The notes under the pieces: generated by a model | Databases searched by the model: none | What the model saw: only the letters and a program-made list of their open reading frames with translations | What the model was told of the DNA's origin: nothing | Program-made: the position numbers and the translations under genes | Part shown: positions 35,701-44,103 of the stretch, one piece after another | How the letters are laid out: every line of letters begins with the position of its first letter | Numbering within the stretch: position 1 is the first letter of the stretch | Source: Taklimakanibacter sp021828105 | GTDB taxonomy: Bacteria > Pseudomonadota > Alphaproteobacteria > Rhizobiales > Aestuariivirgaceae | Assembly (NCBI GenBank): GCA_021828105.1 | Contig: JAKATG010000005.1 | Span: 186,001 to 250,000, forward strand | DNA: 64,000 bases | Direction: 5' to 3'

Positions 35701-36073
35701 AGGGGAGGCCACCTTCCAGCGGGAAATAGACGCTGCCGAACGTGTTTTGCTTCAGGTATCTGTAAATGCCGAAGGATCGATACTCGGGACCGTAGAATTC
35801 ACTCACGTTCTCGCTGGCATGCCGGAAGATTTCGAGCTTGATGCCGTGGACGGCGGCGAAGTATTCGACTTCCTTTGTCGCCTCTTCTGCTCGCTTGGGA
35901 CCGCCGGGCGGTACCCAGAGCAAGGTGACGTCATTTCCCGCGCTCGCCAGTTTTTGCGCCAATGCAATCATGGAAATGGACGCTTCCTGGAGCAGGTCAT
36001 GTACGGCGATATCGGTCGTTATGACACAGACCGAATTGGCGGGCGTCGTTTCTTTCGCGTTACTGATAGACAC
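32795..36073 (-). CDS. Three-part glycosyltransferase: GT4-like, GT2 and C-terminal beta-sandwich
   Basis: A protein of 1092 residues. Residues about 14-390 form a GT4/GT-B-type region (FESATGYCVSECIRLGVPFVA, where the nucleotide-sugar Glu sits). A charged linker is at about 393-420. A GT2/GT-A domain is at about 421-650, with VDDGS (456-460), the metal site DDD (511-513) and ED (602-603). The C-terminal third, about 740-1092, is beta-rich, including repeated strand patterns like those inserted in the radical SAM protein. It probably adds two sugars in sequence to a polymer or protein in the cytosol. It overlaps the upstream GT2 gene by 14 bases, so the two are coupled. Confidence 0.83.
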   Translation of the reverse strand: MSISNAKETTPANSVCVITTDIAVHDLLQEASISMIALAQKLASAGNDVTLLWVPPGGPKRAEEATKEVEYFAAVHGIKLEIFRHASENVSEFYGPEYRSFGIYRYLKQNTFGSVYFPLEGGLPYYTLLAKETGVYPHRPRLVVVAHSPLQWQEGADRFFLANTEQAKIAFMEKYSAQEPDRLVCVSAELQKWFRERKWTLPQDCRVAPALTPSEWLRTGEVAGGQIITRPRELFLIASHRFRDGMTLFCDMLDEIASQGIDDLRITVIGEFGQILGEHTGGMFVRRGRQWRFPIRFRPDLSLPDGIRHAGRLGGTAIIPNFESATGYCVSECIRLGVPFVATAVGGNIEHVAPDNAGKCLAQPSAASLASTLLKQIKERPGGVQRWGAQGKEEQWLDKSEDAKAAPRKNEPRKAGRKTHPLVSVIVTHHDRPQYLMQAIASVKDQDYPNFEVILVDDGSKLPESHTALDKLEKEFRRKSWKIIRSENKYVGAARNTGVRASRGEMVVLLDDDNALYPEALSTFVHALESSRSDVCMALAKSVFQSNIPGSDRTSYLTHLPLGGCLDLGMLANVFGDTISIYRRDVFDKVGFQMEKRNYRVEDWEFFVRLTQAGLKLRLIPEFLFWYRISTEGRYRTSHYHDNLTPIVEVMAKHGFKGLEYFHHIFVSQNVSQYQLDSARSNFWYSPSDTRHFDLAKLDPNAPQAITLLAKIAATENREDTAVGLLAQAGGNDFGNAAAAAMDEQPDSLTAVRLAGASLTADRRLTGDELLVMETWSTDPNVTPISYVEKPDRLLLESKGGTLTAAVLAAGCPSSTISVMSMVSLSDSASGPAEFLLLLCPMHEDPVIAAKSALKAKKDGTSGWVEVSAPFKPTLLEAHLAIPSSAPMNLVLAVRTPATSKGGALGCFAGTIVRTSVEDRLARRPRLGPPPFKRRARIWTDEERRSAQLATNYQSDLPLLLFPKELDGGIFIRPSTAGPVAAVLWGGFPAFAREVIATVEVAHDEAPPLDFALALTLPSGTLDWRSEGPIKPIAFSGWTRIEQKFKLHEIKLAVRDLIPNSLAVSVAVRLPRGSKPSPSNAFFRSLAFSWDQ

Positions 36074-37070
36074 GGTTGGATTCCCAAATACGTCTTGCTG
36101 CTGACTTGAGTGTTGCGTCCGGCTGGCTGAAGTCGAGAGCCAGGAAGCCTTCGACGATCGCGTCCAGGCGGGCCGAGGTAATGCGCTCTATGATGCCGTT
36201 GTCGGTCAGGTACTCGTTGGCCATGATACCGCAAATGCGGGCAAGCTTTTTTGACTGCCCTGACGAATGGCGCGACTGCATGTGCTCGAGAAGGTATTGG
36301 ACGTTTCTGTTCACCGACTTTTCAAAAGCGCTTCGATGCTTCTCATATATTCCCCGGCTTGTGAGAAATGACCGCAAATATTCGTGCGCCCGGAAGAGAT
36401 CGGTGACGTGCTTGACGGAGCGGGTGTTGGTTATCGACTGAGCGCGCTGCAGGTAATTGTACCCGACGAGATCGATTTTGGAGAGGCTGCGCGCGCAGAG
36501 CACCAGAACCGGCACGACGGCGATGTCCTCCCAAAACATGCCCTGCGGAAAACGAATGTGGTTCTCAATGAACAGCGACCTCTTCCACAATTTTTGCGTC
36601 GTTCCTGTTTCCTTGAGAAGAAGGATGCTGTCACTTATGGATTGCAGATCCCTAAATTCGGCGACATCTGGTGTGTATTGCCATAGGATCTCATCGGCGT
36701 CGTCGACGGCTCGGCACCCGGATTCGACGATATCGAAATATCCGCGGTCGGAAGCGTCATGCAGCCTTTTGAGAAAGTTCGAATCGACATAGTCGTCGCT
36801 GTCGATGAATGTGAGATAACTCGCCCTCGCTTTGGCGACTCCCGTGTTGCGGGCGGCCCCCGGACCGAGGTTTGCGGCGTGCTCGTGTAGAATTATCCGC
36901 GAGTCCAATCTGGCAAACTGCCTCACCACCTGGCCGCTGCGGTCGCTCGAGCCATCGTCGATGAAAATGACCTCGAAGTCCGAAAAGCTCTGCTCCAGAA
37001 TTGATGCAATGCACCGGTCTATGTGTGCACGGGTATTGAATACCGGAATGATTACCGAGATTGACGGCAT
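36060..37070 (-). CDS. Family 2 glycosyltransferase
   Basis: A protein of 336 residues with a standard GT-A domain: ISVIIPVFNT at 4-13, IDDGSSDRS at 37-45, the metal motif IDSDD at 89-93, and the acid pair ED at 181-182. The C-terminal 120 residues are helical and unassigned. The start ATG at 37070 begins MPSISVIIPV; an upstream in-frame start at 37160 adds unrelated residues. It is the first gene of a two-gene unit with the large glycosyltransferase. The donor sugar is unknown; the nearby UDP-xylose synthase is a possible supplier. Confidence 0.87.
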   Translation of the reverse strand: MPSISVIIPVFNTRAHIDRCIASILEQSFSDFEVIFIDDGSSDRSGQVVRQFARLDSRIILHEHAANLGPGAARNTGVAKARASYLTFIDSDDYVDSNFLKRLHDASDRGYFDIVESGCRAVDDADEILWQYTPDVAEFRDLQSISDSILLLKETGTTQKLWKRSLFIENHIRFPQGMFWEDIAVVPVLVLCARSLSKIDLVGYNYLQRAQSITNTRSVKHVTDLFRAHEYLRSFLTSRGIYEKHRSAFEKSVNRNVQYLLEHMQSRHSSGQSKKLARICGIMANEYLTDNGIIERITSARLDAIVEGFLALDFSQPDATLKSAARRIWESNRVYQ

Positions 37071-37388
37071 TTGATGCTGGCTACCGGTCGTTTCAATTCG
37101 TAGAATGACTGGAGTGCGACCGGCCTGCGGCCAAGGATATTCCGACGCAAGGTGGTGCAATCCTCATTCTCATTCTTATAAATGCAATTCAGATGCCAGC
37201 AAAATCAGAGGCATCGGATAGGACTGCAATCGTTGCCAATGGTAAAAAAGCTCAGCAGTCGGACTATGTGTCAGACTGCTCGAACCGGGGAGTAAGCCCC
37301 GAGATCTAGGGCGCCGGAAAGTTCCCGACAACAATCCCTCACTCCCACCGCTCGATGGCGTCGGGATCCAGCCAACCTGCCACATCAG
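37071..37388. other. Intergenic region with no gene
   Basis: No coding sequence, tRNA or recognised repeat is visible between the GT2 start and the small exported protein. It presumably holds the GT2 promoter. Confidence 0.5.
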
Positions 37389-37406
37389 CCGAGTTTACGA
37401 ACTCGG
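37389..37406 (-). terminator. Hairpin directly after the small exported protein gene
   Basis: Perfect seven-base arms CCGAGTT and AACTCGG around a TACG loop, immediately beyond the minus-strand stop at 37408. No T-run follows, so it is terminator-like only. Confidence 0.45.
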
Positions 37407-37407
37407 A

Positions 37408-37716
37408 TCAGCTCCCATAACCGCCGTCGACGCGGTTACCGGAAGGATTGCGGCTACCGTTGCTGCTGCCTTCGAAATCGCCAAGCGCATCCAAAGCAAG
37501 CGCATAGCAAGCGACATCATTGCGATACTTGCTGGGCGGATACTTATGGAGAAAGTGCTCCAGCGCTTCGATCGTATTCGCCCGCAAGGCTTTCTCGCAG
37601 GCTCGCTCGATTTCAGCTGCAGTCACCTTGGCTTCAGCCGGTTGTACATAGGATTGTGTTGCGGTTCCGAATGCGAAAACACTCAGGGTCGCAAGCCAGT
37701 GTCTAATCGCCGTCAT
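37408..37716 (-). CDS. Small exported protein, paralog of 30678-30983
   Basis: A protein of 102 residues beginning MTAIRHWLATLSVFAFGTAT, with a PAEA cleavage region. The mature domain has CEKALRANTIEALEHFLHKY and PPS, then CYALA, and a Gly/Ser/Asn-rich tail. It is clearly related to the protein at 30678-30983. The pair faces inward toward the radical SAM and GT genes from opposite ends of the locus. A short AT-rich stretch (37717-37872) separates it from UDP-xylose synthase. The function is not known. Confidence 0.68.
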   Translation of the reverse strand: MTAIRHWLATLSVFAFGTATQSYVQPAEAKVTAAEIERACEKALRANTIEALEHFLHKYPPSKYRNDVACYALALDALGDFEGSSNGSRNPSGNRVDGGYGS

Positions 37717-37872
37717 TTGTCACTCCACCAGTCAGGCACAACAAAAACGCACTTTCTTTTTTTGTCGGCAGTTGCGGGGTTGCCGTTGGGTAAGTATAGC
37801 CTATTTTGGTACAGGTCGTCAATAATTCAGAAAGGAAAAGACATTCGCCATACCTTAAATATTTTTTATTTT

Positions 37873-38940
37873 TCAGTAGCTTAACTGAGACAACTCGACG
37901 TTGCTCTGGTTAACGCAGTAGGCTCGATCCGGCCTTTGCAGAATTGCGTCAAAATACGCGATCGTCCGGCGGACGCCGGCTTCGACTGAGATGGTGGGCC
38001 GCCAGCCAAGAAGTTCCGCAGCACGGCCGATATCCGGCCGGCGCTGGCGCGGATCGTCGGTGGGAAGCGGCAGATAGACGATTTCGGAGCGTGAATTGGT
38101 GAGGCTGATCACCAGCTCGGCGAAATCCCGCACCGTAAACTCCTCCGGATTGCCGAGATTGACCGGGCCGGTCACATCGTCGGGTGCATTCATCAGGCGC
38201 ACAATGCCGTCTACGAGATCATCGACATAGCAGAATGACCGGGTCTGGGCACCGGTCCCGTAGACCGTGATCGGCTTGTCCTGCAAGGCGGCGACGATGA
38301 AGTTGGACACGACGCGACCGTCATTGATGGCCATGCGCGGGCCATAGGTGTTGAAAATCCGGGCGATCCGGATACTCACGCCATGAACGCGGTGGTAGTC
38401 GAAGAACAGGGTCTCGGCACAACGCTTGCCCTCGTCGTAGCAGGCGCGCGGGCCGATCGGATTGACATTGCCCCAGTCGGCTTCATGTTGCGGGTGATGC
38501 AGCGGGTCGCCATAAATCTCGGATGTCGAGGCCTGGAAGACCGGCGCATCATGCTCGCGCGCCAGTTCCAGCACGTTGATGGCGCCGAGCACGCTGGTCT
38601 TGACCGTCTGGATCGGATCGGCCTGATAGGCAGGCGGCGAGGCGGGGCAGGCAAGGTTGTAGATCTGATTGAACTTGCCGGAGAACTTCATCGGCTTCGC
38701 GACATCGCACTGGACCATCGAAAAGCGATTGGTCTTCATCAGATGCCGGATATTGGCGAGCGACCCGGTCGCCAAGTTGTCGACGCAGGTCACATGATGG
38801 CCTTCGCTCACCAGCCTCTCGCACAAATGCGAGCCGACGAAGCCGGCGCCGCCGAGCACCAGAAGGTTGCCGAGCCGGGCCGGCATCTTGCTGCCGAGTG
38901 ACCAGCCGGAAGTCCGGGGAGTTGAAGGGCGATCGAGCAT
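37873..38940 (-). CDS. uxs: UDP-glucuronate decarboxylase (UDP-xylose synthase)
   Basis: A short-chain dehydrogenase/epimerase of 355 residues. It has the NAD motif GGAGFVGSHL (31-40), the UXS signature NLACPASPPAYQADPIQT with the following KT, the catalytic Tyr/Lys in CYDEGKR, and RIFNTYGPRM. It converts UDP-glucuronate to UDP-xylose, a donor for cell-surface glycans. The ATG at 38940 follows GGAAGTAG; an ATG at 38886 is an alternative just before the Rossmann fold. A Gln/Asn-rich C-terminal tail extends past the usual end. It fits the neighbouring glycosyltransferases as a sugar supplier. UDP-apiose synthases are relatives and cannot be fully excluded. Confidence 0.85.
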   Translation of the reverse strand: MLDRPSTPRTSGWSLGSKMPARLGNLLVLGGAGFVGSHLCERLVSEGHHVTCVDNLATGSLANIRHLMKTNRFSMVQCDVAKPMKFSGKFNQIYNLACPASPPAYQADPIQTVKTSVLGAINVLELAREHDAPVFQASTSEIYGDPLHHPQHEADWGNVNPIGPRACYDEGKRCAETLFFDYHRVHGVSIRIARIFNTYGPRMAINDGRVVSNFIVAALQDKPITVYGTGAQTRSFCYVDDLVDGIVRLMNAPDDVTGPVNLGNPEEFTVRDFAELVISLTNSRSEIVYLPLPTDDPRQRRPDIGRAAELLGWRPTISVEAGVRRTIAYFDAILQRPDRAYCVNQSNVELSQLSY

Positions 38941-39285
38941 GGGCTACTTCCGCGCTGTTATCCGGTTTCGGATCAGTCGAGGTCCGACGGGAAGCGCCAT
39001 GCAATCGTCGCGCCATTCTTGCGCAACGTAAGAACTCGGCCGGCGTCGCCGAGCCAATCGTCTTGCCGGAAGGGTAAAGGTGTCCCAGCGCAAGACCACG
39101 CTTTCGGCTACGGCCAACAGACCAAAAAGAAAACACATGCACGTACTCGCCATCCCACATGCATGCTACGCTACGTCAATCGAATTTTCTACTAAAAACT
39201 AATTAACTTTGCTGTGAAAAGCTAACGTTAGGACAATGATTTGCCGATCCTTGCCAGATGTCCGGTTTTGAAACAGCCCGTGTTT
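38941..39285. other. Intergenic region with a short palindrome
   Basis: There is no coding sequence here that I can support. The perfect palindrome CTAACGTTAG at 39222-39231 lies in an AT-rich stretch (about 39176-39240). Its role is unknown. The region probably holds the uxs promoter. Confidence 0.45.
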
Positions 39286-41244
39286 TCAAGGTGAAATCAA
39301 CCGGCAGACGGCATAGGGGCCGAGTTCCATCCGCGGAACCGCGAGCGTGGTATTGACCCTGTCGAGAAATTCCGGCTTTTCCGCCGCCCGAACGAAGCGC
39401 TCGGCATCCAGCACGGCGGCCCGGCTATCCACAAATTTCCGTCCAAGATCAACCGTCACCGGATCGCCGGTGAGGTTGGCGATCCATAACTCGATCTTGC
39501 CGTCCTTGCGCTGTGCGGCGAGCGCCTGGACATCGCGCGGCCGGCTGATGCCGATGTCAAAAAGATCGGCGCCCTGGAGCCGGCTCATCCCGCGCAGAAC
39601 ATGGAAGACGGGATAGACGCCGCCTTTCACCCCGTCGAACCAGGCCTGCGGCCAGGCCGTCTTGCTGTAAACGGCGCCGAAAGGCCCGGTGAGGCCGCCG
39701 AGTGCTACCGATTGCGCGCCATTGCGGGCGAAATGCGCGAAATAGGCGAGGTTCCAGGCCGCGCCTAAGAGGCCGCGCTGGCGCGGATCATTGCGGTTCA
39801 TGGCCTGGCGGACATCCTTCGGATTGGCCTGCGGAGCGGCACCATAGGGATTGAAGCGCATGCCGATGGCGCTCGGACCCACAACGAAAGGCTTGCCGCC
39901 GCCGAAAGCGCCGACACTCTTGGCCATGGCGGGCAAGGCTTCGAGGCCCTCGGTCACCGAGCGGTCATCGCCCGCATGGACGAGGGCGGAATTGGTGAAG
40001 GTGATGAAGTCGGCGAATCCGGCCGGCGGCCTTTTGCGGTTGAGCTCGGTGAAATAGCTCATCATGCCGCCGCCGATGCGCGTATCCGGGAACAGCAAGC
40101 GGGCGAGCTTGTAGATATCGGCCAAAGGCGGGCAGGGCGGCCAGGGCCCGGTCGGCTGGGTGCTCTTCATGTCGGAAGCGGGCGACAGGAAGACCGCCCT
40201 GAAGGGTGACTTCAGCCGGCTGACGATCTTGGCCAGCTTGGCGATCTCCGTCTCGAAGCCGTCGACCGTCGTCACCACCGCCTCGAGCCAGGCCTCGGCC
40301 TTGAGGGCGGCCGCGACCTTCAGCATGTCCTTCAAGGACTTCTGATCATGGCCGAGACGTGTGTCATAATGGCAAATGACATAGGCCGGCTTGATCTTGC
40401 TTAAGGTACTTGCCGATTTGAGCGCCGTCGCCGCATCCTCTGGGCTAAGGCCGACGCCGAGCGGCGGCACCACGCCGATGCGCCTGCCGATCTTGAGCTG
40501 CACGGCTTTCGTCCGCCTGGATGGCGCTGGGAGCTTGCCCTCGAGCTTCAGCGAAACCTTCTGCGCCACGCGCTCGCCCGCCTTCAGCGTGTAGGGCCAA
40601 GGCTTCGCCAATGGGCGGACATAGGTTTTGTAGGACGCGTCCATCCAGTTGCGCTGGTCCTCCATCTCATAGACGTCGCCTTCCATGCGGCAGACGATTT
40701 TCGCGCCGGGCGCGAATTCATGGGTGATGGCGCGCATGTTCATGATCGGCTGCGAGGGCGAGATGAGCTCGGGGAATTTCGTGTCGAGCTTCTTGCCGTC
40801 GGCCGTCTCGACCACGGCCGGTGCGCCGGCCACGCCCGCGATCGGATGCAGGACGACGAAGCCGGTGCGGTTGGTGACGAAATCGCTGACCGCGACACCA
40901 ACCGCGGCAAATTCGATTGTGCCCTTGGCCGAGCCGGTGATCTTCGCCGAATAGCGGAAGGCCTGTTCCTTGTCCTTCGTCTCCGCGTCGTAGCTGATGG
41001 CGAAGCCGTCGCTGTCCTGCTCGATGAGGAGATTGGAGAGTTGCGGCGTATAGGTCGCCCAGTTGCGATCGCGCACGATGAAGGACACCGCGCGGATCAT
41101 CTCCAGGCCGGCAAATCTGATGTAACGCAGATTGCCGGCCTCGAATTCAGCGGTTAGCTCACCCGCCTTGACGATCTGCGGGGCTGCGACGTCTTCCTCG
41201 GTGCCGCAGAGGCGCACCGCGCGCGAAGGTTCTTTCTGGCTCAT
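39286..41244 (-). CDS. D-apionate lactonase-like protein (ApnL family candidate)
   Basis: A protein of 652 residues without a signal peptide. An N-terminal beta-rich region holds GNLRYIRFAGLEMIRAVSF and VRDRNWATYTPQL near residues 37-70. A TIM-barrel-like middle (about 250-530) has PAYVICHYDTRLGHD and WLEAVVTT strands, and a small beta C-terminal domain ends in LGPYAVCRLI. This layout recalls ApnL, which opens D-apionolactone to D-apionate in apiose catabolism; I am matching from memory. It overlaps the sugar ABC ATPase gene by ATGA and ends a long sugar-acid catabolic unit, which agrees with a sugar-lactone role. Another hydrolase activity is possible. Confidence 0.5.
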   Translation of the reverse strand: MSQKEPSRAVRLCGTEEDVAAPQIVKAGELTAEFEAGNLRYIRFAGLEMIRAVSFIVRDRNWATYTPQLSNLLIEQDSDGFAISYDAETKDKEQAFRYSAKITGSAKGTIEFAAVGVAVSDFVTNRTGFVVLHPIAGVAGAPAVVETADGKKLDTKFPELISPSQPIMNMRAITHEFAPGAKIVCRMEGDVYEMEDQRNWMDASYKTYVRPLAKPWPYTLKAGERVAQKVSLKLEGKLPAPSRRTKAVQLKIGRRIGVVPPLGVGLSPEDAATALKSASTLSKIKPAYVICHYDTRLGHDQKSLKDMLKVAAALKAEAWLEAVVTTVDGFETEIAKLAKIVSRLKSPFRAVFLSPASDMKSTQPTGPWPPCPPLADIYKLARLLFPDTRIGGGMMSYFTELNRKRPPAGFADFITFTNSALVHAGDDRSVTEGLEALPAMAKSVGAFGGGKPFVVGPSAIGMRFNPYGAAPQANPKDVRQAMNRNDPRQRGLLGAAWNLAYFAHFARNGAQSVALGGLTGPFGAVYSKTAWPQAWFDGVKGGVYPVFHVLRGMSRLQGADLFDIGISRPRDVQALAAQRKDGKIELWIANLTGDPVTVDLGRKFVDSRAAVLDAERFVRAAEKPEFLDRVNTTLAVPRMELGPYAVCRLISP

Positions 41245-42329
41245 GACCCATTCCCCAGCACATTGCCGCTTTCCGGCTCGATCAGAATGAAGTGATCGAG
41301 ATCGAAGGCGACCTTCAGCTCATCGCCAGGCTTGCCCGCATCATGTGCGTCAAGCTCCGCCATCACGGGCTCCTGGCCTATCGCGAATGTCACATAGGTG
41401 CGCGCGCCCGTGGGCTGCACGAGATCGATGCGGCTTGTGATACTGGCCGTCCTGCCATCGCCCGCACGATCGATATGCTGTGGCCTTATCCCGAAAACGA
41501 CCGCCTTGCCCAGATGATTTTTGTAACGGTTGATTGCGCTCTGCGGCAGGCGGAGCGTCTGGCCGTCGGTGAAGACGACGCCCGACTCGGCCAGCGTGGC
41601 CCTGATGAAATTGATCTTGGGCGAGCCCAGGAAGCCCGCGACGAAGCGCGTCCGCGGCCTTTCATAGAGCTCGAGCGGGCTTCCCGACTGCTCGATCTGG
41701 CCGGCATTCATGAGCACGATGCGATCGGCGAGCGTCATCGCCTCGATCTGGTCGTGCGTCACATAGATCATGGTGGCGCCGAGCTCCTGATGCAGGCGCT
41801 TGATCTCGCTCCGCATCTCGTCACGCAACTGGGCGTCGAGATTGGACAGCGGCTCGTCGAACAGGAAGATCTGCGGATTGCGCACGATGGCGCGGCCGAT
41901 GGCGACGCGCTGGCGCTGGCCACCCGAGAGCTGGCGCGGCAGGCGTTCGAGGAATTGCTCGATATTCAGCATCCTGGCGGCGCGCTTGACCCGGGTCTCG
42001 ATCTCAGGCTTGGGAAAGTTGCGGGCGCGCAGGCCGAAGCCGATATTCTCGGCCACCGTCATATGCGGATAGAGCGCGTAATCCTGGAACACCATGGCGA
42101 CGTCGCGGTCGCGCGGGCGCATGTCGTTGACAACTTTGCCGCCGATCTCGATCGTGCCCTCGTTCGCCGTCTCGAGGCCGGCAATGGTGCGCAGCAGGGT
42201 CGACTTGCCGCAGCCGGAAGGACCGACCAGCACCGCGAATTCGCCATCGGCAATGGCAAGGTCGATGCCCTTGACGACATGGACGGCGCCGAAGTGCTTG
42301 TGCAGTCCCTTGATGGTGACGTGAGCCAT
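41241..42329 (-). CDS. Sugar ABC transporter ATPase, MalK/UgpC type
   Basis: A protein of 362 residues with Walker A GPSGCGKST, signature LSGGQRQR, Walker B FLFDEPLSNLD, and a C-terminal MalK-type OB domain (about 240-360). It powers uptake with the two permeases just upstream in the operon. The start ATG at 42329 lies 9 bases after the permease stop, and its stop overlaps the lactonase-like gene start. It is closely similar to the ATPase at 50703-51767. Confidence 0.9.
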   Translation of the reverse strand: MAHVTIKGLHKHFGAVHVVKGIDLAIADGEFAVLVGPSGCGKSTLLRTIAGLETANEGTIEIGGKVVNDMRPRDRDVAMVFQDYALYPHMTVAENIGFGLRARNFPKPEIETRVKRAARMLNIEQFLERLPRQLSGGQRQRVAIGRAIVRNPQIFLFDEPLSNLDAQLRDEMRSEIKRLHQELGATMIYVTHDQIEAMTLADRIVLMNAGQIEQSGSPLELYERPRTRFVAGFLGSPKINFIRATLAESGVVFTDGQTLRLPQSAINRYKNHLGKAVVFGIRPQHIDRAGDGRTASITSRIDLVQPTGARTYVTFAIGQEPVMAELDAHDAGKPGDELKVAFDLDHFILIEPESGNVLGNGS

Positions 42330-42338
42330 TTTCTTTTC

Positions 42339-43169
42339 CTAACCGCGCACGGCGCCAAGCGTCAGCCCGCGCACCAGATGGCGCTGGACGAGGATTCCCA
42401 AGATGATCGAGGGGACGAGCGAGACCATGGCCAGGGCACTCGCCTCGCCATATTGGGCGCCCTGGAAGCCCAGGAAGGCGCGAAAGACGGTGGGGAGCGT
42501 GAAGGCGGTGCGGCTCGTCAGGATGAGGGCGAAGAAGAATTCCGTCCAGCAGGCGATGAAGGCGAAGACGGCGGCGGCGACGATGCCGGGGGCGGCCAAG
42601 GGAATGGCGACCCGCCACAGCGACTGCCAGCGCGTGCAGCCATCGACGAGCGCGGCTTCTTCCAGCGATTTCGGCATCTGGCGGAAGTAGGCGAACATCA
42701 TCCACACCGTCACCGGGAGCGTGAAGACCGTATAGGCGATGATGAGGCCGAAATGCGTGTCATGGAGACCGACCGCGCGGTAGATCAGGAAGATCGGCAG
42801 CACCGTCGCGATGGGCGGCAGGAAGCGCTGCGACAGCACCCAGAAGGAAAGATGCTGCCCGCCGGTGTTGAAGCGCGCGAGGCTATAGGCCATCAGTGTT
42901 CCAAGCGCCGTCGACAGGATCGTCGCGGCGAGCGAGATGATGATGCTGTTGATCAGGCCGTCGAAGCCGCGATAGGCGAAGAGGGCGGCGGTGTAATGCA
43001 AAATCGTCGGCTCGGTCGGAAACCACACCGGCGGCACGGCCAGATAATCATCGCTCGGCTTGATCGAGGTGATGAACATCCAATAGAGCGGCACGAAGGT
43101 GAAGGCGAGGAAGCCGCCCAGGAGCAGCGTCCTTGCAATGTTGGCCCGGGTGAACGAGCTCTTCCTCAT
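42339..43169 (-). CDS. Sugar ABC transporter permease, MalG type
   Basis: A permease of 276 residues beginning MRKSSFTRANIARTLLLGGF, with about six membrane segments, the SIKPSDDYL periplasmic entry segment and the coupling loop EEAALVDGCTRWQSLWRVAI. The start overlaps the stop of the preceding permease in ATGA. It forms the membrane channel with that subunit. Confidence 0.9.
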   Translation of the reverse strand: MRKSSFTRANIARTLLLGGFLAFTFVPLYWMFITSIKPSDDYLAVPPVWFPTEPTILHYTAALFAYRGFDGLINSIIISLAATILSTALGTLMAYSLARFNTGGQHLSFWVLSQRFLPPIATVLPIFLIYRAVGLHDTHFGLIIAYTVFTLPVTVWMMFAYFRQMPKSLEEAALVDGCTRWQSLWRVAIPLAAPGIVAAAVFAFIACWTEFFFALILTSRTAFTLPTVFRAFLGFQGAQYGEASALAMVSLVPSIILGILVQRHLVRGLTLGAVRG

Positions 43170-44077
43170 GTCGGCTCCGCCTTGAGCAGGCGCCGCACCA
43201 GGAAGGTGATGAGGATGGCGGTGAGGACGAGGAAGATCCAGGCGCCGGCGGTCGCCTCCGAGAGATGGAACTGGGTGAAGCCCAGAGTGTAGAGATAGAA
43301 GGAGCTCGTATAGGTGTTGGTGCCGGGGCCGCCGCCGGTCATGACGAAGATCGTGTCGAACAGTCGCACCGCATCGAGGATGCGGAAAGTGACGGCGAGC
43401 AGGATCATGGGACCGAGCAAGGGGAGCGTGATCCACCAGAAGGCACGAAAACCATCGACGCCGTCGAGCTCGGCCGCCTCGTAGAGATTGGGCGGGATGG
43501 CGGTGAGTCCGGCCAAGAGGATCACGAACATGAAGGGCGTCCACTGCCAGACATCGGCCAGGATGAGGGCGATGAAGTTCCACGGCGCCTGGGTGAGCCA
43601 GCCAATGGTCACTTCGTAGCCGAGGATCTGACTCAATATGTAGTTGGTCGGTCCGAAAGGCCGCTGCAGCAGGAGCGCCCAGGCCTGCCCGACGATCACC
43701 GGGCTGATGAAGAGCGGGATGATCAGAAGCGACATGATGATGCCGCGGCCGCGGAAATTCTTCACCATGGCGAGCGCCAGAGCGAGGCCGAGCAGGAATT
43801 CGAGGGCGACATTGATGGTGGAGAGCAGCACCGTCACCCACAGCGACCAGCGCGCCACCGGATCGGCAAGCACCCGGGTGAAGTTGCGCAAGCCCACGAA
43901 AGCGTGGCCCGGCACGGTGAAGTCGTAATTGACGAACAGCACCCAGACCGAGAACAGCAGGGGATAGACCGAGAGCGCCAGGATCAGGAGCACCGCGGGC
44001 GCGACCAGGAGCCATTTGAAATGGCGGTCGGACCATTCGGAGAGGGAGTCGAGGTGGGTGGTGTGGGTGTCGTTCAT
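43166..44077 (-). CDS. Sugar ABC transporter permease, MalF type
   Basis: A permease of 303 residues with about six membrane segments, GRGIIMSLLIIPLFISPVIV in the core, and the coupling loop YEAAELDGVDGFRAFWWITL. The long palindromic repeat at 44104-44266 lies between it and the upstream binding-protein gene, which may set the ratio of the two products. Confidence 0.9.
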   Translation of the reverse strand: MNDTHTTHLDSLSEWSDRHFKWLLVAPAVLLILALSVYPLLFSVWVLFVNYDFTVPGHAFVGLRNFTRVLADPVARWSLWVTVLLSTINVALEFLLGLALALAMVKNFRGRGIIMSLLIIPLFISPVIVGQAWALLLQRPFGPTNYILSQILGYEVTIGWLTQAPWNFIALILADVWQWTPFMFVILLAGLTAIPPNLYEAAELDGVDGFRAFWWITLPLLGPMILLAVTFRILDAVRLFDTIFVMTGGGPGTNTYTSSFYLYTLGFTQFHLSEATAGAWIFLVLTAILITFLVRRLLKAEPT

Positions 44078-44103
44078 AAACCTTATCCCGCACTCTCCAT
44101 CAT

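Noticed and set aside
37255..37330. A tRNA-like stretch with paired GGGG/CCCC arms
   Set aside because: No acceptor stem or T-loop GTTCRA pattern could be fitted in either orientation.
37873..38940. UDP-apiose synthase rather than UDP-xylose synthase, tempting because of the nearby apionate-lactonase-like gene
   Set aside because: The motifs match ordinary bacterial UDP-xylose synthases, and nothing visible distinguishes a UDP-apiose enzyme; the two genes are also in separate units.
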